Positions 14,653 through 22,046 of a stretch of DNA of 22,046 bases are shown piece after piece. The stretch spans positions 1 to 22,046 of the forward strand of contig CALCXK010000109.1 of the NCBI GenBank assembly GCA_937905835.1, written 5' to 3'. Position numbers and translations under genes: made by a program. How positions within the stretch are numbered: the stretch's first letter is position 1; the number at the start of each line of letters is the position of its first letter. This DNA comes from an uncultured Ilumatobacter sp. Lineage in GTDB: Bacteria > Actinomycetota > Acidimicrobiia > Acidimicrobiales > Ilumatobacteraceae. The notes under the pieces are model-generated. The model made no database searches. It was not told where the DNA came from and worked only from the letters and a program-made list of their open reading frames with translations.

Positions 14653-14808
14653 ACCGTACGTCGTGCGGGCGACGGCCGACCAACTCAGCTCGTCCCCCTG
14701 TATCGCCGATTGTGAAATGAAGCAGAACGTGACGGTCGACACATTGTGAGGCGCGTCAATCTGGTAGACATCTCCGCACACGTCCAAGACGACTTCCCGG
14801 GGGCAATG
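14653..14808. promoter_or_regulatory. divergent promoter region between the phosphonate operon and the ABC transporter operon
   Basis: A 156-bp gap between the ATG of the phosphoesterase gene (minus) and the start of the binding-protein gene (plus). It must hold both promoters. I see no convincing -10/-35 pair and no clear Pho-box direct repeats. A GGGGG ribosome binding site at 14799-14803 precedes the binding-protein start. Confidence 0.5.
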
Positions 14809-16539
14809 ATGTTGGTAAGTACACGAAGCCACATATTGGCGATCCTGATTTCTGGGGCATTCGTTACTGCTGCGTGCAGCGGCGGCTCAGCTAACTCACC
14901 GAGTTCAGCGGAGGCCCCAGCCGACGCGGTGCCCAAGAGCTCGGAGTCTGCCGACACGTCAGACACCGCAGCGCCGGCGACCGCGCCCGCCGAACCGGCG
15001 CCACTCGAAGATGCGGACCAACTCACCAGCGCTGGTGAGGGCAACGCCGACCTGGCATCACTCGAACCAGTTGCAGGCGGCGAGATCACCTTCGGGCTCA
15101 CCAACGACGGCACCGGATTCGACACCACTGGCGCCATTGCGCCCGGCTCGATTCGGGTGATCACAGCACTCAACGATTCGCTCGTCGGGCTGGACATCAA
15201 CGCAAATTGGCAGCCAAACCTCGCCGAGAGCCTCACGCCGAACGACGACTTCACATCGTGGACCATCACCATGCGTCCGGGTCTGTTGTTTCACGACGGC
15301 GAACCCGTCGACGGCGAGGCCGTTCGCGCCAACCTGCAAGCATTCAAAGACAGCCCGGTCGTTGGATTCGCGATGGCCCAGGTCATCTCCATCACGGCAG
15401 TCGACGACCTGTCGGTCCGGCTCGACCTGAGCGCTCCATGGGCGGCGCTTCCATACGGGCTGGTCGGCCAACCCGGCTGGATGGTGTCGCCTTCGACGAT
15501 CGGCACCAACGAAACATTTACCGGTACCGGCCCATTCATCCTCGAAAGTTGGACGCCCGGCGACGGCGCACGCGTCGTGCGTAACCCGAACTACTGGCGT
15601 GCCGACGAGGGCTTGCCGTACCTCGACGCAATCAACTTCAAGTTCCTCGTCGATGGGACGGTCAAGCGCCAGGCCTTCGAAGCTGGCGACGTGCAGGGCT
15701 ACACCGGCCCGGGCGATGAAGACATCATTGACTTCCTCGAAGACGACGAGACCGACGTGTGGATTGGCACCGCTGGCGCGAACGAGTACCTGTGGCTCCT
15801 CAACACGACTGCCCCGCCGTTCGACGACCTCCGCGTCCGCCAGGCAATGGCCCACGCGATCGACAAGCAGTTCATTATCGACACGTTCCGCTCCGGCCTG
15901 ACCATTCCGGCGAATGGGCCGTTGAATCCGTCAGACCGCTGGTACACCGAGAACAACTATCCGCAGTTCGACCCAGCAGCAGCACAAGCGCTCGTCGACG
16001 AGTACGAGGCCGAGGTCGGTCCAATCGAATTCGAGCTGTCGATCGAGCCGAACGCATCGGTGATCGAGGTCGCCGAAGTGATGATGTCGTTCCTGACCGA
16101 CGTCGGTATCGATGGCGAAATCAAAGAAATCGGCCAAGGCCAGTCCGCGATCACTGCGATCCTCGACGACTTCCAGGCGTTCTCGTGGTTCCAGTTCGGT
16201 TCGCCCGACCCGGACGGTGACTACGTGTTCTTCCATTCGAGCGGGGGCTTCCTCAACTGGTCCAACCTGGTGAGCGCCGACATCGACGCCGGATTGGATG
16301 CGGGTCGACAGAACATCGACGAAGCTGCTCGTAAAGCGGGCTACGCACAGTTCCTCAAAGCGCTCGGCGATGAAGTCCCAATGATCTGGGTCGATCATCT
16401 CAATGGCGTCGAGGCCGCAGTCACACTGCCTCAACTCCACGGCATCGGCACGCCAGGCATCTTGCCAGACGGTTCGGCCTCTCTGCCGATGACCAACGGC
16501 AGCTTCTTCGCCTGGCCAGGCGTGTGGCTGGAGCAGTGA
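14809..16539 (+). CDS. ABC transporter substrate-binding lipoprotein, SBP family 5 (Dpp/Opp type)
   Basis: A 576-residue lipoprotein. The signal sequence ends in the lipobox FVTAAC with the lipidated cysteine at residue 23. A 60-residue Ala/Ser/Pro/Glu-rich linker follows, then the SBP_bac_5 domain: FGLTNDGTGFDTTG, NLAESLTPNDDFTSWTITMR with FHDGEPV, GTGPFILESWTPGDGARVVR with NPNYW, and DDLRVRQAMAHAIDK. Tandem ATGs at 14806 and 14809 follow GGGGG at 14799-14803; 14809 has better spacing. Family 5 proteins bind peptides, but also opines, sugars, nickel chelates and other compounds, so the ligand is open. It is the first gene of a transporter operon divergent from the phosphonate genes, 21 bp before the first permease gene. 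Confidence 0.92.
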   Translation: MLVSTRSHILAILISGAFVTAACSGGSANSPSSAEAPADAVPKSSESADTSDTAAPATAPAEPAPLEDADQLTSAGEGNADLASLEPVAGGEITFGLTNDGTGFDTTGAIAPGSIRVITALNDSLVGLDINANWQPNLAESLTPNDDFTSWTITMRPGLLFHDGEPVDGEAVRANLQAFKDSPVVGFAMAQVISITAVDDLSVRLDLSAPWAALPYGLVGQPGWMVSPSTIGTNETFTGTGPFILESWTPGDGARVVRNPNYWRADEGLPYLDAINFKFLVDGTVKRQAFEAGDVQGYTGPGDEDIIDFLEDDETDVWIGTAGANEYLWLLNTTAPPFDDLRVRQAMAHAIDKQFIIDTFRSGLTIPANGPLNPSDRWYTENNYPQFDPAAAQALVDEYEAEVGPIEFELSIEPNASVIEVAEVMMSFLTDVGIDGEIKEIGQGQSAITAILDDFQAFSWFQFGSPDPDGDYVFFHSSGGFLNWSNLVSADIDAGLDAGRQNIDEAARKAGYAQFLKALGDEVPMIWVDHLNGVEAAVTLPQLHGIGTPGILPDGSASLPMTNGSFFAWPGVWLEQ

Positions 16540-16560
16540 CCTGAACCAGCAGGCCACAAC

Positions 16561-17517
16561 ATGCTGAGATTCATCCAGCGCCTTGGGCGGCTCGTCGCTG
16601 TGTTCTTCGTCGTCACCTTCGTGACGTTCTTCCTGCTCGACCAGGCACCGGGTGACCCAGCTCTACGGTTCGCTGGGCTGAACGCCACGCCAGAGGTGAT
16701 CGAAGGTATCCGCGCCGACCTCGGGTTGAACGGCTCACTCTTCGAGCGGTACAGCAGTTGGCTCGGCAATGCGGTCAGGTTCGACTTCGGTGACTCGATC
16801 GTGACGCGCGGATTCAGCAGCTGGGACCTCATCCGGGAGTCGCTGCCGAAGACACTGGAGTTGATGGTGCTCGCCGAGATCATGGCAATCGGCATGGCGG
16901 TTCCGTTGGCATTGGGTTCGGCGCGTCGCCCCGGCGGCTTCGTCGACAAGGCCTCCTCGTCGACCGCCTTCGGGCTCCTCGCGCTGCCGGCGTTCGTACT
17001 GGGGATCTACATGTCATTCGTCTTCGGCGTGAAGCTCGGCTGGTTCCCAACGATCGTCGACAATCTGCCGGGGCTCAACGACGACCCGCTCAACAACCTG
17101 CGGCAGATGTTCCTGCCATCACTCACACTGGCGCTCAACCTGGTGGCCATCTACCTCCGCCTGCTCCGGAGCGACCTCATCGAGACCCTGCAAGAGGACT
17201 ATGTGATGCTCGCCCAAGCCCGCGGATTAAGTGAGCGACGCATCATGTGGCGCCATGTGCTGCGGCCGTCCTCGCTGAACTTCACCACTGCCGTCGGCTT
17301 GAACATCGCTGGCCTCATCGGCGGGGCGTTCATCATCGAGGTGCTGTTCGCGATCAACGGCATGGGTCGCCTGGTGATCCAGTCGGTCATTCTCGAAGAC
17401 TTCAATGTGGTCGCCGCCGTCGTCGCCATCTTGACCGTCGCCTACGTGATGATGAACTTCCTCGTCGACGTGCTGTATTCGATTCTCGACCCACGGATTC
17501 GACATGGCGCTCGTTGA
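16561..17517 (+). CDS. ABC transporter permease, DppB/OppB type
   Basis: A 318-residue inner-membrane permease. The N-terminal helix is followed by the OppB-type sequence QAPGDPALRFAGL. Further membrane segments lie near residues 98-118, 135-155, 185-203, 243-263 and 285-308. The coupling EAA loop reads YVMLAQARGLSERRIMWRHVL (about 215-235). It forms the translocation pathway with the permease half of the next protein. Its end overlaps the next start by 14 bp, indicating translational coupling. Confidence 0.93.
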   Translation: MLRFIQRLGRLVAVFFVVTFVTFFLLDQAPGDPALRFAGLNATPEVIEGIRADLGLNGSLFERYSSWLGNAVRFDFGDSIVTRGFSSWDLIRESLPKTLELMVLAEIMAIGMAVPLALGSARRPGGFVDKASSSTAFGLLALPAFVLGIYMSFVFGVKLGWFPTIVDNLPGLNDDPLNNLRQMFLPSLTLALNLVAIYLRLLRSDLIETLQEDYVMLAQARGLSERRIMWRHVLRPSSLNFTTAVGLNIAGLIGGAFIIEVLFAINGMGRLVIQSVILEDFNVVAAVVAILTVAYVMMNFLVDVLYSILDPRIRHGAR

Positions 17518-19435
17518 GCCGGGCCCAACCGGGGTGAAGACCGCTGCCGAAGCGGTCGCTGCTGTCAAGCAGGCTGGGCCCATGCCGGTTCGAAAACTCG
17601 GCGTGATGTTCTGGTTCTCCGCCACGTGGATCATCGCGCTCGTCTTCCTCGCGCTGTTCCGCGACGTCCTCCCGATTCGGGACCCGAACGAACTCGGCAT
17701 CCGGACCCGTGACGTCGCCAAGTTTGAGGGCCCGGGGTGGAATGCCTTCTTTGGTGCCGACGGACAGGGCCGCGACATGTTCGCGCGAGTCGTCCAAGGC
17801 GCACGACCTGCGTTGATCCTCGGCCTCACGGTCACCGTCATCGGCGGGTTGCTTGGCAGCGCAGTCGGCCTCACCGCTGGCTACCTGCGCGGCAAGGTCG
17901 ACTCGGTCACCACCATCCTGATCGACATCGCATTGGCGTTCCCTGGTCTGGTCCTCCTGATCTCAGTGCGAGCCACCTTCGGCAATTCGATGCTGGTGTT
18001 CATCACACTGTTTTCGCTGACGAGTATTCCTGGCTACGCCCGCATCGTCCGTGGAGCGTCGTTCGCGCTCTCCGAGCGTGACTTCGTCGACGCGGCCGAA
18101 GCAATGGGCGCAACCAAACGGCGAATCCTGCTGCGCGAATTGGCCCCCAACATCGCTCTGCCCGTCGCGTCGTTTGCATTCATCGGCTTCGCGCTCGTGG
18201 TCGTCGCCGAGGGCGGACTGGCCTTCATCGGCTTATCCCTCGACGAGATCACGTGGGGCAAGTTGATCGCCGACGGGGCCGGCGACATCGACAAGCATGC
18301 CCACGTGGCGCTCTTGCCCGCCACGGTGATGTTCCTCACGATCCTCGCGTTCAACCTCGTCGGCGACTCGATGCGATCGCTCTACTCGCCGCGTGAAGTC
18401 GCTACGCAACGTCGCCTGCGCGTCGGCCCCATGGCCGACACCGGAAGCGGCGACGAGGTCCTCTATATCGACGACCTTTTCACCGCGCTACACACAGCGA
18501 ACGGCGACGTGCACGCCGTCGACGGCGTGTCGCTGTCTGTAAAAGCAGGCGAAGCGCTCGGTGTGGTCGGTGAGTCAGGGTCGGGCAAAACGATGATCCT
18601 CCGGTCGATCGTCGGCGCCTTTGCGCTTGCCGACGTCACACGGTCTGGAACCATTGAAGTGGCCGGTGTCGACATGTTGCGCGCAGCACCAGCCAACATC
18701 CTGCGCACGCTCGGCACACAGATTGGCATGGTGTCTCAAAATCCGCTGACCGCACTCAACCCAGTCCGGCTGATCGAGCACCAGATCACCGAACCGATGC
18801 TGGTGCACACCAGCATGTCCAAGTCGCAAGCTCGAGCACGAGCACTCGAACTGATGCAGCAGGTCGGCATCCCTGCGCCTAAACGGCGCCTTCGCGAGTA
18901 CCCGCACCAACTGTCGGGCGGTATGCGCCAGCGCGTGACCATCGCGATTGCGCTGGCGAACGAGCCGGCCCTGCTGCTCGCCGACGAGCCGACTACTGCG
19001 CTCGACGTCACCGTGCAAGACCAGATCTTGCGGTTGCTGTCTGACCTCCAGCGCGACCGGCAGATGGCAATGGTGCTCGTCACTCACGACTTGGCGGTCG
19101 TGAAGGGATTTACCGATCGTGTTGCGATTGTGTACGCCGGCGAGGTCATCGAATCCGGGCCAACCGAGCAGATCTTCGCGAACCCTCGACACCGCTACAC
19201 CGTGGCCCTGATCCAATCGATGCCCGACCTCGACCTCCCAAGCCATTCCGAGCTCACCACCATCGAGGGCACTCCCCCGTCGCTGATCTCACCACCACGT
19301 GGTTGCCGGTTCGCAGCCCGATGCCCAGCCGCTCAAGACATCTGCAACACCACGCCCCCATCGGCCGACGAACGCAGCGAACACTGGTTCCGCTGCCACT
19401 TCCCGGCTGACAACAATGCGGAAGGGCACACCTGA
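17504..19435 (+). CDS. fused ABC permease (DppC type) and ATP-binding protein (DppD type)
   Basis: A 643-residue natural fusion. Residues 1-300 are a DppC-like permease with N-terminal extension, first helix about 35-52 (VMFWFSATWIIALVFLALF), the GADGQGRDMFARVVQGAR entry segment and the EAA loop DFVDAAEAMGATKRRILLREL (about 193-213). Residues about 318-643 are a DppD-like ATPase: Walker A GESGSGKT (356-363), Q-loop SQNPL, signature LSGGMRQR (470-477), Walker B LLLADEP (490-496), H-loop His528. The C-terminal Cys601, Cys607, Cys614 and Cys631 match the oligo_HPY region that carries a [4Fe-4S] cluster in studied mycobacterial OppD. Fusions of this type are known in actinobacteria. Start and stop overlap both neighbours. 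Confidence 0.93.
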   Translation: MALVEPGPTGVKTAAEAVAAVKQAGPMPVRKLGVMFWFSATWIIALVFLALFRDVLPIRDPNELGIRTRDVAKFEGPGWNAFFGADGQGRDMFARVVQGARPALILGLTVTVIGGLLGSAVGLTAGYLRGKVDSVTTILIDIALAFPGLVLLISVRATFGNSMLVFITLFSLTSIPGYARIVRGASFALSERDFVDAAEAMGATKRRILLRELAPNIALPVASFAFIGFALVVVAEGGLAFIGLSLDEITWGKLIADGAGDIDKHAHVALLPATVMFLTILAFNLVGDSMRSLYSPREVATQRRLRVGPMADTGSGDEVLYIDDLFTALHTANGDVHAVDGVSLSVKAGEALGVVGESGSGKTMILRSIVGAFALADVTRSGTIEVAGVDMLRAAPANILRTLGTQIGMVSQNPLTALNPVRLIEHQITEPMLVHTSMSKSQARARALELMQQVGIPAPKRRLREYPHQLSGGMRQRVTIAIALANEPALLLADEPTTALDVTVQDQILRLLSDLQRDRQMAMVLVTHDLAVVKGFTDRVAIVYAGEVIESGPTEQIFANPRHRYTVALIQSMPDLDLPSHSELTTIEGTPPSLISPPRGCRFAARCPAAQDICNTTPPSADERSEHWFRCHFPADNNAEGHT

Positions 19436-20442
19436 TGGCCGGCACCGGCACTACGCACCTCCGTAACGACGTCATACTCAGTGTGACCGAGCTTGTCGTC
19501 GAGTTCCCGGCGCGCAAGAAGCAGATCGTGCATGCCGTATCTGGCGTGAGCTTCGATCTCGACGAGGGCGAGACGCTGGGCATCGTCGGTGAGTCGGGCT
19601 GCGGCAAGACCACCACCGGTCGGGCGATCATGCAGCTCGAATCGGTCAGCAGCGGGAGCATCCGACTCAACGGTGTTGACCTTGTCACCCAGCAGGGCGA
19701 GCAGCTGCGGCAGGCGCGCAAGGCGATGCAAATGATCTTCCAGGATCCAGTGTCGTCACTCAATCCGAGCCGGCGTGTCCGCGACATCGTCCGCGAGGGC
19801 ATCGACATCTGGGGTTCGACCCGCGAGGGCGACCTCGACGCATGGGTCGCCGAGGTGATGGAGTCGGTCGGGCTCGGTGACGAGGGCGTTGCCGACCGCA
19901 GGCCGCATGAGTTCTCTGGCGGGCAGTGCCAGCGGATCAACATCGCGCGTGCGCTGGTGATGGAGCCTGACGTGTTGATTCTCGACGAGCCGGTGTCGTC
20001 GCTCGACGTGTCGGTCCAGGCCCAGATGCTCAACCTGCTCGAAAGGCTCAAGCGGCAGTTTGGCCTGACGATGCTGTTTATCAGCCACGATCTCGCTGTC
20101 GTGAAGAACATCTCCGACCGGGTCATGGTGATGTATCTCGGCAAGGTCTGTGAGATCGCCGAAACTGCCGACCTCTACGCCCGCCCCACACATCCGTACA
20201 GCCGGGCATTGCTCGCGTCGATTCCTGGCAACACCCTCGGCCTGCCACCGGCGAGTCAACTGATCAGCGGCGAGTTGCCTTCGCCGCTCGATCCACCGTC
20301 AGGTTGTCGTTTCCGCACACGCTGCCCGAACGCGACCGATGTGTGTGCCAGCACCGAACCTGAGCTGGTCGAACACGGACCCGGTCACTGGGTGGCCTGC
20401 CACCACCCCGCCGTGACTGAGCCGCTTCAGCGTTTTGTGTGA
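19435..20442 (+). CDS. ABC transporter ATP-binding protein, DppF/OppF type
   Basis: A 335-residue ATPase. Walker A is GESGCGKT (52-59), the Q-loop is IFQDPVSSLNPSRRV (101-115), the signature is FSGGQCQRI (160-168), Walker B is LILDEP (181-186) and the H-loop His is 218. The C-terminal oligo_HPY region has Cys291, Cys297, Cys304 and Cys322, the same four-cysteine pattern as the partner ATPase. It would form the asymmetric ATPase pair with the fused subunit. Its ATG overlaps the previous stop (TGATG), and it is the last gene of the transporter operon. The final codons form the left arm of a large inverted repeat. Confidence 0.94.
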   Translation: MAGTGTTHLRNDVILSVTELVVEFPARKKQIVHAVSGVSFDLDEGETLGIVGESGCGKTTTGRAIMQLESVSSGSIRLNGVDLVTQQGEQLRQARKAMQMIFQDPVSSLNPSRRVRDIVREGIDIWGSTREGDLDAWVAEVMESVGLGDEGVADRRPHEFSGGQCQRINIARALVMEPDVLILDEPVSSLDVSVQAQMLNLLERLKRQFGLTMLFISHDLAVVKNISDRVMVMYLGKVCEIAETADLYARPTHPYSRALLASIPGNTLGLPPASQLISGELPSPLDPPSGCRFRTRCPNATDVCASTEPELVEHGPGHWVACHHPAVTEPLQRFV

Positions 20443-20481
20443 GCGATTGCGGCGTCGGTTGCCGGTTTCGCTCACACAAAA
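20433..20481. repeat. 49-bp inverted repeat at the 3' end of the transporter operon
   Basis: Arms TTTTGTGTGAGCGA (20433-20446) and TCGCTCACACAAAA (20468-20481) are perfectly complementary over 14 bp, with a 21-nt loop that itself can pair weakly (CGGC/GCCG). The left arm contains the stop codon of the last ABC gene. A transcription terminator is likely from position, but the T-run is inside the stem at its 5' side and no U-tract follows on either strand. A dyad operator for the next gene is the alternative. Confidence 0.7.
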
Positions 20482-20540
20482 TCTGGCCCGCGGTCTTTGC
20501 GTGCAACATTCTGATCATTCGCGCTGTCAGATGTGCCAGT

Positions 20541-20552
20541 GTGATTGATCAC
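20541..20552. promoter_or_regulatory. short dyad in the leader of the ligase gene
   Basis: GTGAT-TG-ATCAC is a 12-bp dyad 22 nt upstream of the preferred GTG start. It could be an operator. It is short enough to be chance. Confidence 0.25.
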
Positions 20553-20574
20553 CAAGAGAAAAGGGGCTCAACGG

Positions 20575-21933
20575 GTGACACCAGAGGAACTGCGCGAGGC
20601 CGTTGACCACGGAACGATCGACACCGTGGTCGTGGGCTTCACCGATCACTACGGGCGAACCCTGGGAAAGCGATTCGACGCCGCGTTCTTCCTCGAGACC
20701 ATCGACGATGGGACTCATGCCTGCGACTACCTCATGACCGTCGACATGGAAATGGAGCCGGTAGCTGGATACGCATTTTCGAACTGGTCATCAGGGTTCG
20801 GCGACTTCCACCTCGTGGCCGACCTCGACACGTTGCGCCTCGCTGCATGGGCTCCACACACGGCGTTTGTGCTGTGCGATGTCGAACGTAATATCGATCA
20901 CCGTCCGGTCGGCGTGGCACCTCGTTCGATCCTGCGACGCCAGCTCGACGCCGCGCACCAAGCGGGTTACGCGCCTATGGCGGCAAGCGAATTGGAGTTC
21001 TTTCTGTATCGCGACACGTATCGCGACGCACACGACAAGGGCTACACCGGGCTCGTCGCAGCCGGCTGGTACGTCGAGGACTACCACCTACTCCAAGGAG
21101 CGCGGGTTGAGGACTACGTTGGTGCAGCACGGCGAATGCTTCGAGACTCCGAGGTCCCTGTCGAAAATTCGAAGGGCGAGGCCGCGATCGGACAGCACGA
21201 ACTGAACATCCGCTACGCACCGATCCTCACGATGGCCGATCGGCATGTGGTGATGAAGCAGGCCATGAAAGAGCTGGCCGATCAACAGGGTGTGTCCGTC
21301 ACCTTCATGGCCAAGCCCCATCACGATCAATCCGGGAGTAGCTGCCACATCCATCTCAGTCTGTGGTCGGATCCGGGTGACGGTGCGGTGGCCACGAACC
21401 TTTTCGCCGACGGAACCGGGCGCACCGATGAGTTCCGTTGGTTTCTCGGCGGGTGGATGCGACACCTCCGCGACTTCATGGTGCTGTACGCGCCTACGAT
21501 CAATAGCTACAAGCGCTATCAGAATCAGTCGTGGGCGCCGACGGGGTCGGCCTGGTCGGATGACAATCGCACGACCGGGTTCCGCATCGTCGGGTCCGGC
21601 CCGAGCCTGCGGATCGAATGTCGCGTCCCGGGTGCCGACGTCAATCCGTATCTTGCCTTCGCCGCGGCCTTGGCCAGCGGCCTCGATGGCATCGCCAACC
21701 AGATCGAACCCCCACCGGAGTTCAACGGTGACGCCTACACATCAGCCGATATCCAGCGCGTTCCGACGTCACTCCGCGAGGCAGTCACCGTGTTTTCTGC
21801 GAGCGAGTCTGCGCGACGCCTCCTCGGTGACGAGGTCGTTGAGCACTACAGCAACTTCTACCGGTCCGAGTGCGATGCCTACGACAGCGCTGTCACCGAC
21901 TGGGAGCGCCACCGCTATTTCGAACGGATCTGA
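20575..21933 (+). CDS. glutamine-synthetase-family gamma-glutamyl ligase (PuuA/GlnA3-like)
   Basis: A 452-residue protein of the glutamine synthetase superfamily, in the group that ligates glutamate to amines (gamma-glutamylpolyamine or gamma-glutamylethanolamide synthetases) and does not primarily fix ammonia. Metal/ATP-site landmarks are Glu139 and Glu141 (ASELEFFLY), Glu202 and Glu209 (GEAAIGQHELNIRYA), His258 (GSSCHIHLSLW), the substrate region NSYKRYQNQSWAPTGSAW, NRTTGFRI, and Glu348/Arg350 in RIECRVPGADVNPYLAFAAAL. The end (DWERHRYFERI) is typical of this group. GTG at 20575 is preferred because AAGGGG lies 8 nt upstream; a TTG ten codons earlier overlaps that site. It is 132 bp downstream of the ABC operon, behind a large inverted repeat, so it probably has its own promoter. 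The amine substrate is unknown. Confidence 0.87.
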   Translation: MTPEELREAVDHGTIDTVVVGFTDHYGRTLGKRFDAAFFLETIDDGTHACDYLMTVDMEMEPVAGYAFSNWSSGFGDFHLVADLDTLRLAAWAPHTAFVLCDVERNIDHRPVGVAPRSILRRQLDAAHQAGYAPMAASELEFFLYRDTYRDAHDKGYTGLVAAGWYVEDYHLLQGARVEDYVGAARRMLRDSEVPVENSKGEAAIGQHELNIRYAPILTMADRHVVMKQAMKELADQQGVSVTFMAKPHHDQSGSSCHIHLSLWSDPGDGAVATNLFADGTGRTDEFRWFLGGWMRHLRDFMVLYAPTINSYKRYQNQSWAPTGSAWSDDNRTTGFRIVGSGPSLRIECRVPGADVNPYLAFAAALASGLDGIANQIEPPPEFNGDAYTSADIQRVPTSLREAVTVFSASESARRLLGDEVVEHYSNFYRSECDAYDSAVTDWERHRYFERI

Positions 21934-22046
21934 GCCACGTGTCAAGTGCCAGTAGCAAAGGTCAACAGCGGCAAGAAACGCTAGGTTTCAACCCAAGAAA
22001 CACCGGGCTACCAGTAATTTCGTGGTGGAGACGGTCGGCGGGCCGC
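21934..22046. other. right-end intergenic stretch
   Basis: The last 113 bp hold no coding sequence that I can see. A small hairpin (GAAAC, loop GCTAG, GTTTC, 21975-21989) about 42 nt after the ligase stop could be part of a terminator. The octamer CAAGAAAC occurs twice (21972 and 21994). Confidence 0.4.

Noticed and set aside
14653..14808. Pho-box-like direct repeats in the divergent promoter region
   Set aside because: The best minus-strand match (GTCACGTTCTG followed by CTTCATTTCAC) departs too far from known PhoP/PhoB boxes to be called.
14653..14832. Upstream extension of the phosphoesterase into the binding-protein gene
   Set aside because: It would overlap the start and signal peptide of the divergent lipoprotein; the first beta strand with the Asp ligand begins just after ATG 14652.
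1..22046. tRNA, rRNA, CRISPR arrays, integrase or transposase genes
   Set aside because: None seen: no regularly spaced repeats, no recognisable transposase motifs and no tRNA-like cloverleaf noticed by eye.

Overview
The window is GC-rich, gene-dense DNA with many GTG starts. It carries an F420-type luciferase-like oxidoreductase, a MaoC hydratase, a crotonase, a KshA-like Rieske oxygenase and a Beta_propel lipoprotein. This mix suggests a high-GC actinobacterium, probably of the Acidimicrobiia/Ilumatobacter type. That placement is inferred from gene content and composition only; no rRNA or tRNA gene is visible.

Left part (1-7400): a secreted beta-propeller lipoprotein (minus), then a minus-strand pair of an amidohydrolase-2 family protein lacking the usual metal ligands and a Rieske oxygenase. 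A divergent dienoyl-CoA isomerase (plus) carries all three ECH1 catalytic acids. A small DUF1905 protein (minus) follows, then a decayed N-acyl-D-amino-acid deacylase-type pseudogene (plus) with a lost start codon, two internal TGA codons and apparent internal deletions, and then a spermidine-synthase-like protein (minus).

Middle (7400-12100): a MaoC dehydratase and an alpha/beta hydrolase (both minus), a divergent PaaI-type thioesterase (plus), an amidase-signature enzyme (minus), a divergent LLM-class oxidoreductase (plus) and a small unknown protein (minus). Much of this looks like CoA-ester, lipid or xenobiotic catabolism. Three copies of a 31-bp palindromic element (5792, 8061, 12091) lie in the gaps.

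Right part (12200-21950): this is the most coherent system. A minus-strand operon encodes an alkaline-phosphatase-superfamily phosphoesterase, a PhnY-like Fe(II)/2-oxoglutarate dioxygenase and a PhnZ-like HD-domain oxygenase. PhnY and PhnZ form the oxidative route that turns 2-aminoethylphosphonate (or an N-methylated relative) into glycine or a related product plus phosphate. Divergent from it is a complete Dpp/Opp-type ABC importer: lipoprotein binding protein, permease, permease-ATPase fusion, ATPase. A glutamine-synthetase-family gamma-glutamyl ligase follows. I infer a phosphonate scavenging module in which the importer brings in a phosphonate ester or conjugate, the phosphoesterase may release the free phosphonate, and PhnY/PhnZ cleave the C-P bond. 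The link between the two divergent operons rests on position alone.
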